Positions 20,587 through 30,519 are shown, counted from the stretch's first letter. The stretch is 64,000 nucleotides of DNA from Syntrophaceae bacterium (GCA_016927935.1 JAFGLS010000201.1:16255-80254), one strand, 5' to 3'. The notes: generated by a model not told the origin, from the sequence alone. Numbers and translations: made by a program.

Positions 20587-20992
20587 GTGATTTTTGAGGT
20601 ACGGTTTTCAATTCCTTTACAGTAATGGCGAGAGCTTTTGCGTAACGCTCCAACATCGAATCTTTTAGTTTGTCGAAAATTTCCGGACGCAAGTGCCGCT
20701 TGACCCGAAACACGGCAACGCCCGCGGTTTTTCCCAGAATAGCCGGTATCATCTGACGCCGCTCCATATGATAGGCAAGCGGGCTTTTAGCTCCTTCGAG
20801 CACGGCCTGTCTTGTTTTTTCCAGATTGACAGCCAGTTCCCCAACGGCCAGTCTGTTTACCAATTCTTCGGCCTCCCAGCCGCTGCTGGGCACGATAACA
20901 TACTTACCTTCATCATCAATCGCGTAGCAGGCGCGTTTAACTCCCTCATAATATTCAACAGTATTATCCTGCGGAACTTCTTTTACTTTCAT
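20576..20992 (-). CDS. Conserved hypothetical protein
   Basis: 138 aa ORF in operon-like spacing with the BtrH gene; last codons lie inside a repeat palindrome. Confidence 0.6.
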   Translation of the reverse strand: MKVKEVPQDNTVEYYEGVKRACYAIDDEGKYVIVPSSGWEAEELVNRLAVGELAVNLEKTRQAVLEGAKSPLAYHMERRQMIPAILGKTAGVAVFRVKRHLRPEIFDKLKDSMLERYAKALAITVKELKTVPQKSRVL

Positions 20993-21052
20993 TTCATGCC
21001 TTCATCATTAAATCATAACACATCATATTAATAATATGGAAGTTTTGAGTTT

Positions 21053-21193
21053 TGTCATTTCGAGGAATTCCGACACTTGCCCGGCGAATGTCGGGTGTCG
21101 GGATGACGAGAAATCTTGAAGATCTTTTTCCGAGTTTCCGAATAAGGATTTCTCCCCAGCAGAGCGGGACTATAGCCTTCGGTCGAAATGACA
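21053..21193. repeat. Family A dispersed element
   Basis: TGTCATTTCGAGGAAT...GAGAAATCTTGAAGATC...GGATTTCTCCC...GGTCGAAATGACA. Confidence 0.6.
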
Positions 21194-21256
21194 TAAATAT
21201 TTATTCGAATATGCTTCTTATACTAATTTCAACAGTGCGCAAAGCAAAATAATGAT

Positions 21257-21325
21257 ACTCGAATTTCAGAAACGAAGTGAACTGAAATTCGTTGAATTAT
21301 CCACGAAGCGGAGCGGAGCGGGATA
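21257..21325. repeat. Family B element
   Basis: ACTCGAATTTCAGAAACGAAGTGAACTGAAATTCGTTGAATTATCCACGAAGCGGAGCGGAGCGGG; overlaps 3' end of the LPLAT CDS. Confidence 0.6.
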
Positions 21326-22253
21326 TTTGCTCTTTCTGATTTACCTTTTTACCTAAAAACGGCTCGAAATGATGCCACTCAAAAAGATGCTCGCGGACAA
21401 AAACAGCCAGATCATTGGCATAAGTCTGCGCCGATTCCTGCACTGCTTTTTTCCTATCGGCGCGCGTGGCGGCTACAACCTTGCGCCCCGGAGAAACCCT
21501 GATGTGATATCTGCCAATGGCTTCCTGATAAACGAAGAAAGTCATCAATGGTGCGCCGGTCATCAGGGCAAACAAATGCGGCGTGTCGGGAAGATGAACT
21601 TCATGACCGAGAAAATTCACGGTAACAAAACTTTGATTGCCCCAGAGACGGTCGCCCGTCATCGAGACAATGCCGCCTTCGCGTAGAAAATTGATTCCGT
21701 CAATTAAGGCGAAAGGTGATTTTTCGTCCTCTGTGGTCGCCACAATTTTGATGCCGCTTTCGGCCATTGATTCTTTTTGAATATGTTCCATTTGTTCTTT
21801 TTGCTTGGCTCCAAGATATAACATAATCGGCAGGCCTTTTTTATGGAGAGTCTGCGCGGCCAGTTCCCAGTTGCCGATGTGCGACATCAACAGAATTGCG
21901 CCCGTCTTTTTCTCTACGGCTTCATACAGATGCTGCCATCCCTCCCTGACATATTCGATATCTTCTTCGTTGAAGCGGACGAAACGATGGATATATACAT
22001 CGGTGAATTTGTGATACTGACACCACGCGCACCAGAGGTGATAGACAAATCCGCGCGTCGGAAACAAGGCGCTGTAGAACTTAATGCTGTTGGCCACACG
22101 CACCGGAAACAGAAAAAAATAACCCGTCGCGACAAACCAGGAAAAAATACGAAAAAACCGCAACCCCAGCTTGTGTGAAAGATAAAGCAAAATTTTATAA
22201 GGCAGTTTTTTCATTTTTATTGTCCTTGAAGCAGCTCTCAGCCGCTGTGGCAA
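21297..22253 (-). CDS. Lysophospholipid acyltransferase (LpxL/HtrB-type)
   Basis: GAILLMSHIGNWELAAQTLHKKGLPIMLYLG, GGIVSMTGDRLWG. Confidence 0.88.
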   Translation of the reverse strand: MPQRLRAASRTIKMKKLPYKILLYLSHKLGLRFFRIFSWFVATGYFFLFPVRVANSIKFYSALFPTRGFVYHLWCAWCQYHKFTDVYIHRFVRFNEEDIEYVREGWQHLYEAVEKKTGAILLMSHIGNWELAAQTLHKKGLPIMLYLGAKQKEQMEHIQKESMAESGIKIVATTEDEKSPFALIDGINFLREGGIVSMTGDRLWGNQSFVTVNFLGHEVHLPDTPHLFALMTGAPLMTFFVYQEAIGRYHIRVSPGRKVVAATRADRKKAVQESAQTYANDLAVFVREHLFEWHHFEPFLGKKVNQKEQISRSAPLRG

Positions 22254-22462
22254 TCTTTATTTCTCTTTTCTAAAATGAGACAAGGAAAGTCTCCATTTTT
22301 CTACAAAATCAAATGGAAACAATTATATTTCCCCTATGTGTATTAAAAAATTTAATATCAAAAAATGATTCTTGACACAAGGCAAGCTTCAGGGGTTGGA
22401 AGGAGTAAATCTTTAATTTCCCAATGATTTGTATGCTGACCAAGGCCGACACATATTAATCA

Positions 22463-23368
22463 TCACTCTGATGCTTCTTCAATCACGTTTATAAGTTCAG
22501 TTGGTTTTGCATATTGAACCATGTGTCCGGTTTTTTTAAAAAGGATTAGTTTTGAAGCTGGCACAGTTTCATGTAACAAAATTACATCGTCAACAGGAGC
22601 CACCCTGTCGCTTTCACCATGTACAATGAAAAGGGGCTTTTTAATATTGCTATAAAGCGGCTGCAGGTTTAACAAATCCAAGAGCATTGCCATTTCTTCG
22701 TGGGCAGCAGTTGAAATATTATTCGGCAGGCTGATGATCATACATCGCTTTTCGATAAAATCATTTGGCATATCTTTTTGATTAGGATCAAAAGCTATAT
22801 TCATGCCTTTTTTTATTATATTTTGCCCGCACAATCTTATAAAAAAACGTAAAGCAGTATCCATCAAGGGTATTTTAAGAATCTTAAACAGCGAATTGGT
22901 TTTTCGCCTTGTTGAAACAATCGGGCTCACAGATATAAATGCCTTAATATTAGATGAGTTACGCACAGCCATTGCCAGAACTATACTACCACCGTATGAA
23001 TGACCGACAATGATGGGATTGTTGAGTTTTAATTTATGTATTAATGCAAAAGCAATATCAGCATTATAGTCCAGATTATATTTAAGATCGTTTGCACTGC
23101 TTAAACCATGCCCGGGTCTATCATAGGCTATTACATTAAATCTTTTTGAAAGTTTCGGCACGATAGCTTCCCAGTCCTCAATGCAGCCGGGCAGCCCATG
23201 AATAAGTAGAACAGCCTGCCCACCGCCTGTTTGATATACCCTTATTTTCTGATTCAAAACATCAACAAATTGAACTTTGGAGACACCTGAGAGTGTATCG
23301 GCAAAAACAGGAATGATGCAGAGTATTAACATACATAACACCATCACAAGACGCGAAAGTATTTTCAT
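22463..23368 (-). CDS. Alpha/beta hydrolase, exported
   Basis: Signal peptide-like N-term, LLIHGLPGCIEDWE, VGHSYGGSIV; start trimmed from 23389. Confidence 0.85.
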   Translation of the reverse strand: MKILSRLVMVLCMLILCIIPVFADTLSGVSKVQFVDVLNQKIRVYQTGGGQAVLLIHGLPGCIEDWEAIVPKLSKRFNVIAYDRPGHGLSSANDLKYNLDYNADIAFALIHKLKLNNPIIVGHSYGGSIVLAMAVRNSSNIKAFISVSPIVSTRRKTNSLFKILKIPLMDTALRFFIRLCGQNIIKKGMNIAFDPNQKDMPNDFIEKRCMIISLPNNISTAAHEEMAMLLDLLNLQPLYSNIKKPLFIVHGESDRVAPVDDVILLHETVPASKLILFKKTGHMVQYAKPTELINVIEEASE

Positions 23369-23372
23369 CGCC

Positions 23373-25082
23373 TCATCTCCATTCCACAAGATAATCTCCT
23401 ATGAAAAGAGCATCCAATTTAGTTGTATGACCACAATTCAAAGCATCGTCCGGCGAACAAACGATCGGTTCATGACGATTAAAGCTGGTATTGATCAATA
23501 CAGCATAATCGGTCAATTTTTCAAATTCCACCAGCAAACGATAGATATCCTCGTTGAAGTCCTCTTTGACAACCTGAATTCTGGCTGTTCCATCAACATG
23601 GGTGATACCCGGCAATTTATTTCTGTATTCCGGCCTTACATCAACTGTCAAAAGCATATAGTAGGTCAGTTCCGGTATAGGAGACCGAAGATCAAAATAT
23701 TTGAGTGCAGCGGAAACTGTTGAGATCGGCCCAAAAGGTCTGAAGTATTCGCGCCCTTTGACTTTCAAATTCAATCGATCTCTTATTTCACGGGAAAAAG
23801 GGTTAGCTAAAATAGAACGGTTTCCAAGTGCGCGGGGTCCGGCCTCCATTCTTCCTTGAAACCATCCAATAATCTTGTTGTCCTTTAAATACTCCGCCGC
23901 TTTTTCCCAAGGGTGTTCGAGCTTCTTGTAAGTGACAGGATATTTTTTAATGGTGGTTAAAATTTCTTCATTTTTGTATTCAGGACCTAAATAAGGAGAA
24001 AATATTTTTTTGTTTTCGGGAATTTTTTCAAAAGATTGGAAAGCAGCATAAAGTCCTGCCCCAATAGCCCCTCCGGTGTCGGAAGCAAAAGGGGGAACAA
24101 AAATCCGATCATATTCGGAATACAGAGTAATTTCTCTGTTGATATCGCAATTTAAAAAGATGCCTCCGCTAAGAGCCAGATTTTTGTTTCCGGATATAGT
24201 AGCAACATAACGAACCATATGGAGGACGGCTTCTTTGATACGCTTTTGCATACTGAAAGCTATATCAAAATGCCTCTGTTCCAATGGCTCATCTCTTTCT
24301 CGTTTTTTGCCTAGCTCATCCTCAAGGTTGTTGTTCATATATGACCACAGCGCTAGATACTTCTTTGGATTGGAGATAATGTATCTTCCATTGGGTTTAA
24401 ATTTTATTATTCTTTGGAATAAATCTTTATATGTATTTTTGCCGAATGATGCCAGCGCCATGGTTTTTCCTTCTTCATAATCGCTGAATCCTAAAAAATG
24501 TGTGAAATTTAAATAAAGAATACCCAATGAATGATAAATTGGCACTTTCCATAATAGTTGGAATTTATGATCTTTAGCAGAAAAGACCGATACCGAACAA
24601 TCATCGCCATAAGCATCCGCAACAATCATATCTGCATTTTGTAAACAAAACGGTGACAAATAATAGCACGAAGCAGCGTGAGCCAAATGATGATCAACCC
24701 AATCTATTTTGCCTTTGAATTGATTTGGAAAATATCGATCGATGGTTTTTCTCAATTTGAATGAAGCATTTATTGATCGAAAATTCTTGGGAGGCTTGAT
24801 GTATTTATAAACCTTGTAAAATGTTATCGGTACTAAAATGAATTTTATCAATTCATTCAGAAAAGATTTATACGGATTCCAATTAAAAGCAATCGTATCA
24901 ACCTCCGACATTTCAATGCCACCAGCATCCAGCACATATTTAATTGACTGAATAGGAAAGGCATCGGTATGTTTTATTCGGTTGAACCGTTCCTCTTCAA
25001 CATTTGCAACCAAATTCCCGTTTTTGATTAGACACGCGGCGGAATCGTGGACAAAAGAAGATATACCAAGAATATTCATCAC
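23373..25082 (-). CDS. Carbamoyltransferase (NodU/CmcH family)
   Basis: ILGISSFVHDSAACLIKNG, VDHHLAHAASCYY, LSGGIFLNCDINR, GRMEAGPRALGNRSILA. Confidence 0.93.
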   Translation of the reverse strand: MMNILGISSFVHDSAACLIKNGNLVANVEEERFNRIKHTDAFPIQSIKYVLDAGGIEMSEVDTIAFNWNPYKSFLNELIKFILVPITFYKVYKYIKPPKNFRSINASFKLRKTIDRYFPNQFKGKIDWVDHHLAHAASCYYLSPFCLQNADMIVADAYGDDCSVSVFSAKDHKFQLLWKVPIYHSLGILYLNFTHFLGFSDYEEGKTMALASFGKNTYKDLFQRIIKFKPNGRYIISNPKKYLALWSYMNNNLEDELGKKRERDEPLEQRHFDIAFSMQKRIKEAVLHMVRYVATISGNKNLALSGGIFLNCDINREITLYSEYDRIFVPPFASDTGGAIGAGLYAAFQSFEKIPENKKIFSPYLGPEYKNEEILTTIKKYPVTYKKLEHPWEKAAEYLKDNKIIGWFQGRMEAGPRALGNRSILANPFSREIRDRLNLKVKGREYFRPFGPISTVSAALKYFDLRSPIPELTYYMLLTVDVRPEYRNKLPGITHVDGTARIQVVKEDFNEDIYRLLVEFEKLTDYAVLINTSFNRHEPIVCSPDDALNCGHTTKLDALFIGDYLVEWR

Positions 25083-25672
25083 GTTGATTTATTTCTGATT
25101 CTTAAAAGCTGGCCATGGTCGAATTCCTCATGTGGCCTAATAATAGCGGCAGTTGCCTTATCTTTTCTGAAATGCGGAAACCAACGGGGAACTTTCTGAC
25201 AATATTCTTTCCAACTTTCTCCAAAACGTCGTTCCAATTGAGGTTCCTCATAGTTTACGACGACTAAATGAAGAATTCTGGAGAGGGTTATAAGCCATGC
25301 GAAAAGGATAAGCTGACCATACATGAGCGCCTGACCAAGAACTACAAATATCAATGACCACATCATAGGATTACGAACATAGGCATAAATATTACGATTT
25401 AATATTTTTTGCGGCGCAGATGTTACAAGGGGAGACCCTTTTCCAAATAGAAACATTAAAATCATACACCAGATAGCCAAGACAGCACTGCACCAAATGG
25501 TAATTAATCCGACTGTCTCAACGACAGGTATCCCGAAGCCTGCTTGAGATTTGATGTTAGAAACATTCATTAGAAAGCGGGGTATGATATATAAAACGCT
25601 ATAGGGACCGATAAACAAGTATAATGCGCCATCAACTGCTCGGAGGATAATTTTATGGACATACTTGTGCAT
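25079..25672 (-). CDS. Isoprenylcysteine carboxyl methyltransferase-like (ICMT/PEMT) membrane protein
   Basis: YVRNPMMWSLIFVVLGQALMYG, EEPQLERRFGESWKEYCQKVPRWFP. Confidence 0.82.
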   Translation of the reverse strand: MHKYVHKIILRAVDGALYLFIGPYSVLYIIPRFLMNVSNIKSQAGFGIPVVETVGLITIWCSAVLAIWCMILMFLFGKGSPLVTSAPQKILNRNIYAYVRNPMMWSLIFVVLGQALMYGQLILFAWLITLSRILHLVVVNYEEPQLERRFGESWKEYCQKVPRWFPHFRKDKATAAIIRPHEEFDHGQLLRIRNKST

Positions 25673-25832
25673 ATTAAATCAATTTCTCGGATTCAATTTG
25701 ATTATCACAATAGAATTTCCTATTAATGACGCACCTATACTATATATATATAATAATATCAATTATAATATTATATATAGATGTCTGTATGTGACTCCTT
25801 TAATGAATTATAAGATTATAAGGAGGCACATT

Positions 25833-26174
25833 GTGGACGTTAAGGCAGTTCAAAAACAACTTGGCTTACGTTTCAGAGAATTAAGATTGGCAAAAAAACT
25901 AAGGCAAGAAGACTTGGAAAAATGGGATTTCTCTTACCGTTATTATGGAATGATTGAACGTGGGCTTATTAATCCTTCGCTAGATACCCTCTTGAAACTT
26001 TCCAAAATACTTGATGTAAGTTTGTATGAATTGTTTAGGTTTCTTGAAATTGACGGGATAACAACTGATGAGCGTGAGGCTGTTGCAATGAAAATATCAA
26101 AAATTTTAAAAGAAAATAAGAAAGCAAAAATTAAAAAGTTAAAAGTATTTTTGGACGAAATATTAACTCCTTAG
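25833..26174 (+). CDS. XRE-family HTH transcriptional regulator
   Basis: GTG start preceded by AAGGAGG (25820-25826); HTH QLGLRFRELRLAKKLRQEDLEKWDFSYRYYGMIERGLINPSLDTLLKLSKILDV. Track start 25665 is too early. Confidence 0.85.
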   Translation: MDVKAVQKQLGLRFRELRLAKKLRQEDLEKWDFSYRYYGMIERGLINPSLDTLLKLSKILDVSLYELFRFLEIDGITTDEREAVAMKISKILKENKKAKIKKLKVFLDEILTP

Positions 26175-26396
26175 AATAAAGGAAACGGTTCTATTTAATT
26201 TAAAATACTAGATTCTTGCCTGTGCCGAAATGACTAATGATGGGATATGACAGAAGACTGGATACCCCCTTTGCTTTCGCCGGGCAAATAGCTAGGCATG
26301 ACAGTTAATTTATCATCACCAGGTATACCTGGGACACCGCAATGATCTTTCTATTACTTTTGTCATTACCCGGCTTGACCGGGTAATCCAGTATTA

Positions 26397-26471
26397 TGTC
26401 ATGTCGAGTGTAACGAGACATCTTGTTTTTTAAAAAAAAGATTTCTCGTCTCTGCGTTCCTCGAAATAACA
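26397..26471. repeat. Family A dispersed element
   Basis: TGTCATGTCGAGTGTAACGAGACATCTTG...AAGATTTCTCGTCTCTGCGTTCCTCGAAATAACA. Confidence 0.6.
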
Positions 26472-26521
26472 ACTGCCTTAAAATCCCTCTTTATCTCCCT
26501 TTAAAAAAGGGGAGAGATTTA

Positions 26522-29500
26522 TTATTGTTTCTTGCCCACGAACCATTTTTCCTCAATCCCTCTGGTGTCGGAAGCGAAGACTTTGATGACAAAGCCGGCC
26601 TTTTCCATTAAGGCAACAATCTCTGTCTGGGCGCGGAATCGGTTGGGTGCGCGGGTAATTTTTAATCTAACTTCCTCTATCCGGCGCTTCCACGGATTTG
26701 GTTTATCCGACGGAATGGTTGCCCGGACAATCAATGTCCCGTCCGCGGTTAGTGTACCGTAAATCCGCTGAAAAACAATTTTTACTTCATTGTCGGAAAT
26801 CAGATGCAGCATGTCCAGCATAAGCACGTAATCAACTTCTCCTTCAACGTGCGGCAGATCGGGCGCGCGTCCGGCTACAACGGAGCCGCGACTGCCAATG
26901 GCGCGCGAAGCAATCAAAACACGCTCTTCATCCGGTTCGATACCGAACACCTGAGCCTGCGGAAAAATTTCCAGCAGCCACGTGGCGGGAACGCCGAAGC
27001 CACAACCGATATCAATAATCCGGCGGGGATTTTTTACATACTTGTCCAGTTCCCTGAACATCGGGTCTATCATCATTTTCATCCGGGCAAAGACGCGCGG
27101 ATACGCGGGCAGATGACGGTAACGTAAAACCGTCCGGCGCAAATGTTCTTTTGAACCAACCGTAAATCCACCGGTGGGATATTGAACAGACGAAAAAATT
27201 TTTTTCATCAAAACAGGCAGGATACAATAAGTTCCGACTAAAGAAAAACCTATTCCCGGAAACGAAACGATGCCGATACTGCGAAGAAGAGAGTGACTGG
27301 CAAAAATCAGCACGCCGAAACCGACTAAAGTAGTAAAGGCCGCCAGAAACATGGCCAGTTTGATTGTATGCATGGCCGGAGAATTTTCATCCGGATAGCG
27401 CTGGTAGGTGCAGACATAATAAATGGCGTAGTCAATCCCCATGCCCATAATCACAATCCAGAGCATGATGCCGGGAATGTCCAGTGGATGGCCAATAAGT
27501 TTGAGCGTGCCCAGGGTGGCAATGAGCGCAAAAGCAACAGGCGCCAGCGTCGCCAGCGACAACTGCCAGTCGAGAAAATACAGAAAGACAACCCCTACAA
27601 GCCCGAGGCTGATAATCAGGGCGATTTTCAGAAAAAGATTCTTCAGAAATTCGCCCAGCCTCTTGTTAAACAAATCCACGTCAAATATTCCAGCAAAGCC
27701 GCTTTCGGAAATACGTTTAAAAAAATCTTCCGCGTTGTAATTTTTTCCGGCGGCAATAAGGCTCAGCTGTGTATAGCCAGCGATGCTTTTGGTAATCCCC
27801 AACATTTCAAAATATTTTTCCGGTATGTCAAAAGACCGGGAATTTTCCTGATTAATGATTTTCCAGAACGACTCAAAAGCATCGGGGGCAAAGCCGTTTT
27901 CCCTAGCCGCTATCGTCAGATCTTTTTTCAACGCAGCGATACGTTCATTATTCCAGAAAGAGCGCCAGGCGGCAAAATTATTTTCTGCTTTTTGTCGTGA
28001 AGGAAACAGCACTGAAGGGAGGAATACTTCACTGATGTTTTCTTTTTGCACATCGTCGGAAAGTCGGTTCAACAACTCTTCATTTTTTTTCTGGAGTCGC
28101 GCAATATCCGGCGCTTCCAGAGAAGCATAACATTTGCCGGATAGATTACCCCAGACATCCTGCATTTTTTTGTCGGCATTGACGGTTGCTTCGCTCATGG
28201 AATTCATGGCGTTCAAATCAACATTAAAAACCGGTTTGGCGAAAAAAAGCATAATAAGGCTGAAAATAATGGCGGCAATTATTTTCCAGTTCGCGGGAAC
28301 GGCAAACTTTTTGACGGCATTGAAAAGCAGGGGATTGCTGGGCTTGGCCGCTGGCGGCATGGCCGGAAATATTTTCGGAAATATGAAATGAACAAATAAA
28401 AGGGCGAAGGTTACACCCAGCGCGGAGAAAAGACCGATTTCCACGAGAATTTTAAAATCGCTGATAAGCAACAGGAGAAAAGCGCCCAGCGTTGTCAAAA
28501 CCGCCAGAAGTTCCGCCGACCAGAGTTCCTGCGCCACCTGTTTGCCGTAGGTGGCTCGAGGCTGATCCAGAAACAGCAGATATGTGATGCCTAAATCCAC
28601 GGTAAAGGCCATGATGGCACCGCCGAAACCAATGGCAACGATGGACATGGATTTGAAGAAAAATGAACAGACAAACAGGGCGGCAATCGCGCCGACAGAC
28701 GAAGGCAGTAGCGCCAGGAGACCGATAAGTGGTCGGGGAAATGCAAAGATCAACAAAAGTGCGATACCCAGCGTCGTTAATAATATGGCCATTCTCATGT
28801 CCCGCTTGGCGATGCTTTCATTATCCAAAGCCGCACGGTATGCCCCGACTGATGTCAGCGTGTATTTGTTGCTGCTATTTACCAGAGTTCTGAGCTCTTT
28901 CCGGCAATCATCAATAAATTTTTGGATTTTGACGGCCACTGCCGTATCCGTACCTGAACCTTTTATTCTGGCAATAATCAGCGCATGCCTGCCGTCTTTG
29001 GAAATCAACTGCCCCTGATAAAATTGAGCCTTATTTGCAGGGAGCAAAGCGGACATTTTCCTGAGAATTATACCGGAAAAACCAAGCGGGTCTCTGGCAA
29101 TCATTTCACCGCGGCCTATTCCCTCGAGTTGCTCAAGTGTGTTGCGGTTTTGAGCCATCGCCTCCCGGATTTTTTCCGGTGACAGAAGCGGCTGAATTTT
29201 TTGTTCCAGTTCAGATAAGCTCAAAAGTGAGGGCAGGTTATTATTTACATGAGCAATTAGTTCGGGAAAGTTTTTAGCATCATCGCCGATGCCGACTTTG
29301 ACAAAAAGGCCGCTTTTGCTGAGTTTGTCGGAAAGAATGGCAGCCGCGCTGATTAATTTGTCGCGATCAGCGGACGCCTGTTCCAGATCAATGAATACTT
29401 TATCCTGAACTGGAAGATGTTTGATAATCAGGCGCGCATCAGCCAGCACCGGATCCTTGTGCGGCATTGATTCCAGAATATCCGTCTCGATTTTGAGGTT

Positions 29501-29587
29501 GTTAGTTTCCCAGCAAAAAAGCGCCGCCACAATCAGAGTGACGACAAAAACAATAGACCATTTTATCTGATACTTACCAGTAGACAT
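26522..29587 (-). CDS. MMPL/RND-family exporter fused to a C-terminal class I SAM methyltransferase
   Basis: Two RND-like halves (MGMGIDYAIYYVC, FAFPRPLIGLLALLPSSVGAIAALF) then IIDIGCGFGVPATWLLEIFP methyltransferase motif I. Confidence 0.9.
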   Translation of the reverse strand: MSTGKYQIKWSIVFVVTLIVAALFCWETNNLKIETDILESMPHKDPVLADARLIIKHLPVQDKVFIDLEQASADRDKLISAAAILSDKLSKSGLFVKVGIGDDAKNFPELIAHVNNNLPSLLSLSELEQKIQPLLSPEKIREAMAQNRNTLEQLEGIGRGEMIARDPLGFSGIILRKMSALLPANKAQFYQGQLISKDGRHALIIARIKGSGTDTAVAVKIQKFIDDCRKELRTLVNSSNKYTLTSVGAYRAALDNESIAKRDMRMAILLTTLGIALLLIFAFPRPLIGLLALLPSSVGAIAALFVCSFFFKSMSIVAIGFGGAIMAFTVDLGITYLLFLDQPRATYGKQVAQELWSAELLAVLTTLGAFLLLLISDFKILVEIGLFSALGVTFALLFVHFIFPKIFPAMPPAAKPSNPLLFNAVKKFAVPANWKIIAAIIFSLIMLFFAKPVFNVDLNAMNSMSEATVNADKKMQDVWGNLSGKCYASLEAPDIARLQKKNEELLNRLSDDVQKENISEVFLPSVLFPSRQKAENNFAAWRSFWNNERIAALKKDLTIAARENGFAPDAFESFWKIINQENSRSFDIPEKYFEMLGITKSIAGYTQLSLIAAGKNYNAEDFFKRISESGFAGIFDVDLFNKRLGEFLKNLFLKIALIISLGLVGVVFLYFLDWQLSLATLAPVAFALIATLGTLKLIGHPLDIPGIMLWIVIMGMGIDYAIYYVCTYQRYPDENSPAMHTIKLAMFLAAFTTLVGFGVLIFASHSLLRSIGIVSFPGIGFSLVGTYCILPVLMKKIFSSVQYPTGGFTVGSKEHLRRTVLRYRHLPAYPRVFARMKMMIDPMFRELDKYVKNPRRIIDIGCGFGVPATWLLEIFPQAQVFGIEPDEERVLIASRAIGSRGSVVAGRAPDLPHVEGEVDYVLMLDMLHLISDNEVKIVFQRIYGTLTADGTLIVRATIPSDKPNPWKRRIEEVRLKITRAPNRFRAQTEIVALMEKAGFVIKVFASDTRGIEEKWFVGKKQ

Positions 29588-29731
29588 ATATATGCGTACA
29601 TTCTTTTAATTATTGGTATTTTGAGATTTTTTTAAACCATATTTTACCGGCAGTGGCAAGACAAAAAGCCCTTAATCAAAGGGTCATTTATGAAAGTCAT
29701 TTAGACTTTCAATGATTACTTCAAAAAATAA

Positions 29732-29760
29732 TTGACATACAAACGGAACGTTCCTAATAT
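29732..29760 (+). promoter_or_regulatory. Sigma70-like promoter TTGACA-N17-TAATAT with GGAACGTTCC palindrome in the spacer
   Basis: Read directly; lies upstream of the PilZ gene at 29796. Confidence 0.6.
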
Positions 29761-29795
29761 ATCAACATTAAGGAAAAAATACCTTCAGGATTAAA

Positions 29796-30194
29796 ATGAG
29801 AAGATTCTGGAAAAAAGACACCGTAAAAGAAAGAAGAAGAGTAAAAAGGCTGAAGGAAGAAAACGATATCACCGCAATCATCATCTCCGGAGAAGGCAAT
29901 TATCCCAAGGGTGAAATCATAAATAATAAATTAAAGGATATCTCCGTCCTCGGTGCTAAAATTCAGGCCAATGTTTTTTTCCCCGTCAAAACTCTCCTCG
30001 AAATGAATATCACATTTAAAGATCTGTATTACAATATAACCACCTTGGGAGAAGTAAAATGGATCAGGAAAGTTATTGGTGAAGAATCTTACGAGGCAGG
30101 CGTGGAATTCATTAGTTCACCCCTTGATTCAATCCAGAAACTGTCAGATTATATTTCGTGGAAACTAAATCAGCAAATTCCTGATTCGGTTTAA
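29796..30194 (+). CDS. PilZ domain protein
   Basis: RRVKR (RxxxR), DISVLG (DxSxxG), YEAGVEF. Confidence 0.75.
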   Translation: MRRFWKKDTVKERRRVKRLKEENDITAIIISGEGNYPKGEIINNKLKDISVLGAKIQANVFFPVKTLLEMNITFKDLYYNITTLGEVKWIRKVIGEESYEAGVEFISSPLDSIQKLSDYISWKLNQQIPDSV

Positions 30195-30440
30195 ACATAC
30201 TTACATAAAATTTCTTTATATTTCCCCCAAAAAACCCTTTTAAGAAAAATGAAAAAATTTGGTTTAATCCAATCTTAGGGGCAATAGTGCCCCATTAGCG
30301 CCCCAAAACGCCCCATCTTTTATTGAAAATCTTATAAAAAAGGGACTTATTGTCCCTTGTTAAATATGCTGTTTTTTTACTTAATATTTATTTCTTATAT
30401 TTTCATAATTTACACAAAATTAAAGACACTGCAAAAAAAC

Positions 30441-30456
30441 TGGCACGCTTAATGCT
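30441..30456 (+). promoter_or_regulatory. Sigma54-type promoter TGGCAC-N5-ATGCT
   Basis: tggcacgcttaatgct, about 75 bp upstream of the lipase-like CDS. Confidence 0.55.
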
Positions 30457-30519
30457 TTTTAAGATGATAAATAACCTTAAAAGTAAAAAAATTTATAGAT
30501 TTATAAGTTACAAGGAGGA

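Noticed and set aside
25665-25832. N-terminal extension of the XRE regulator in the ORF track
   Set aside because: Extension covers AT-rich promoter sequence; the GTG at 25833 has a strong RBS and begins the conserved HTH.
27368-28000. 210-aa plus-strand ORF inside the MMPL-methyltransferase gene
   Set aside because: Antisense to an unambiguous long CDS; Gln/His/Arg-rich low-quality translation.
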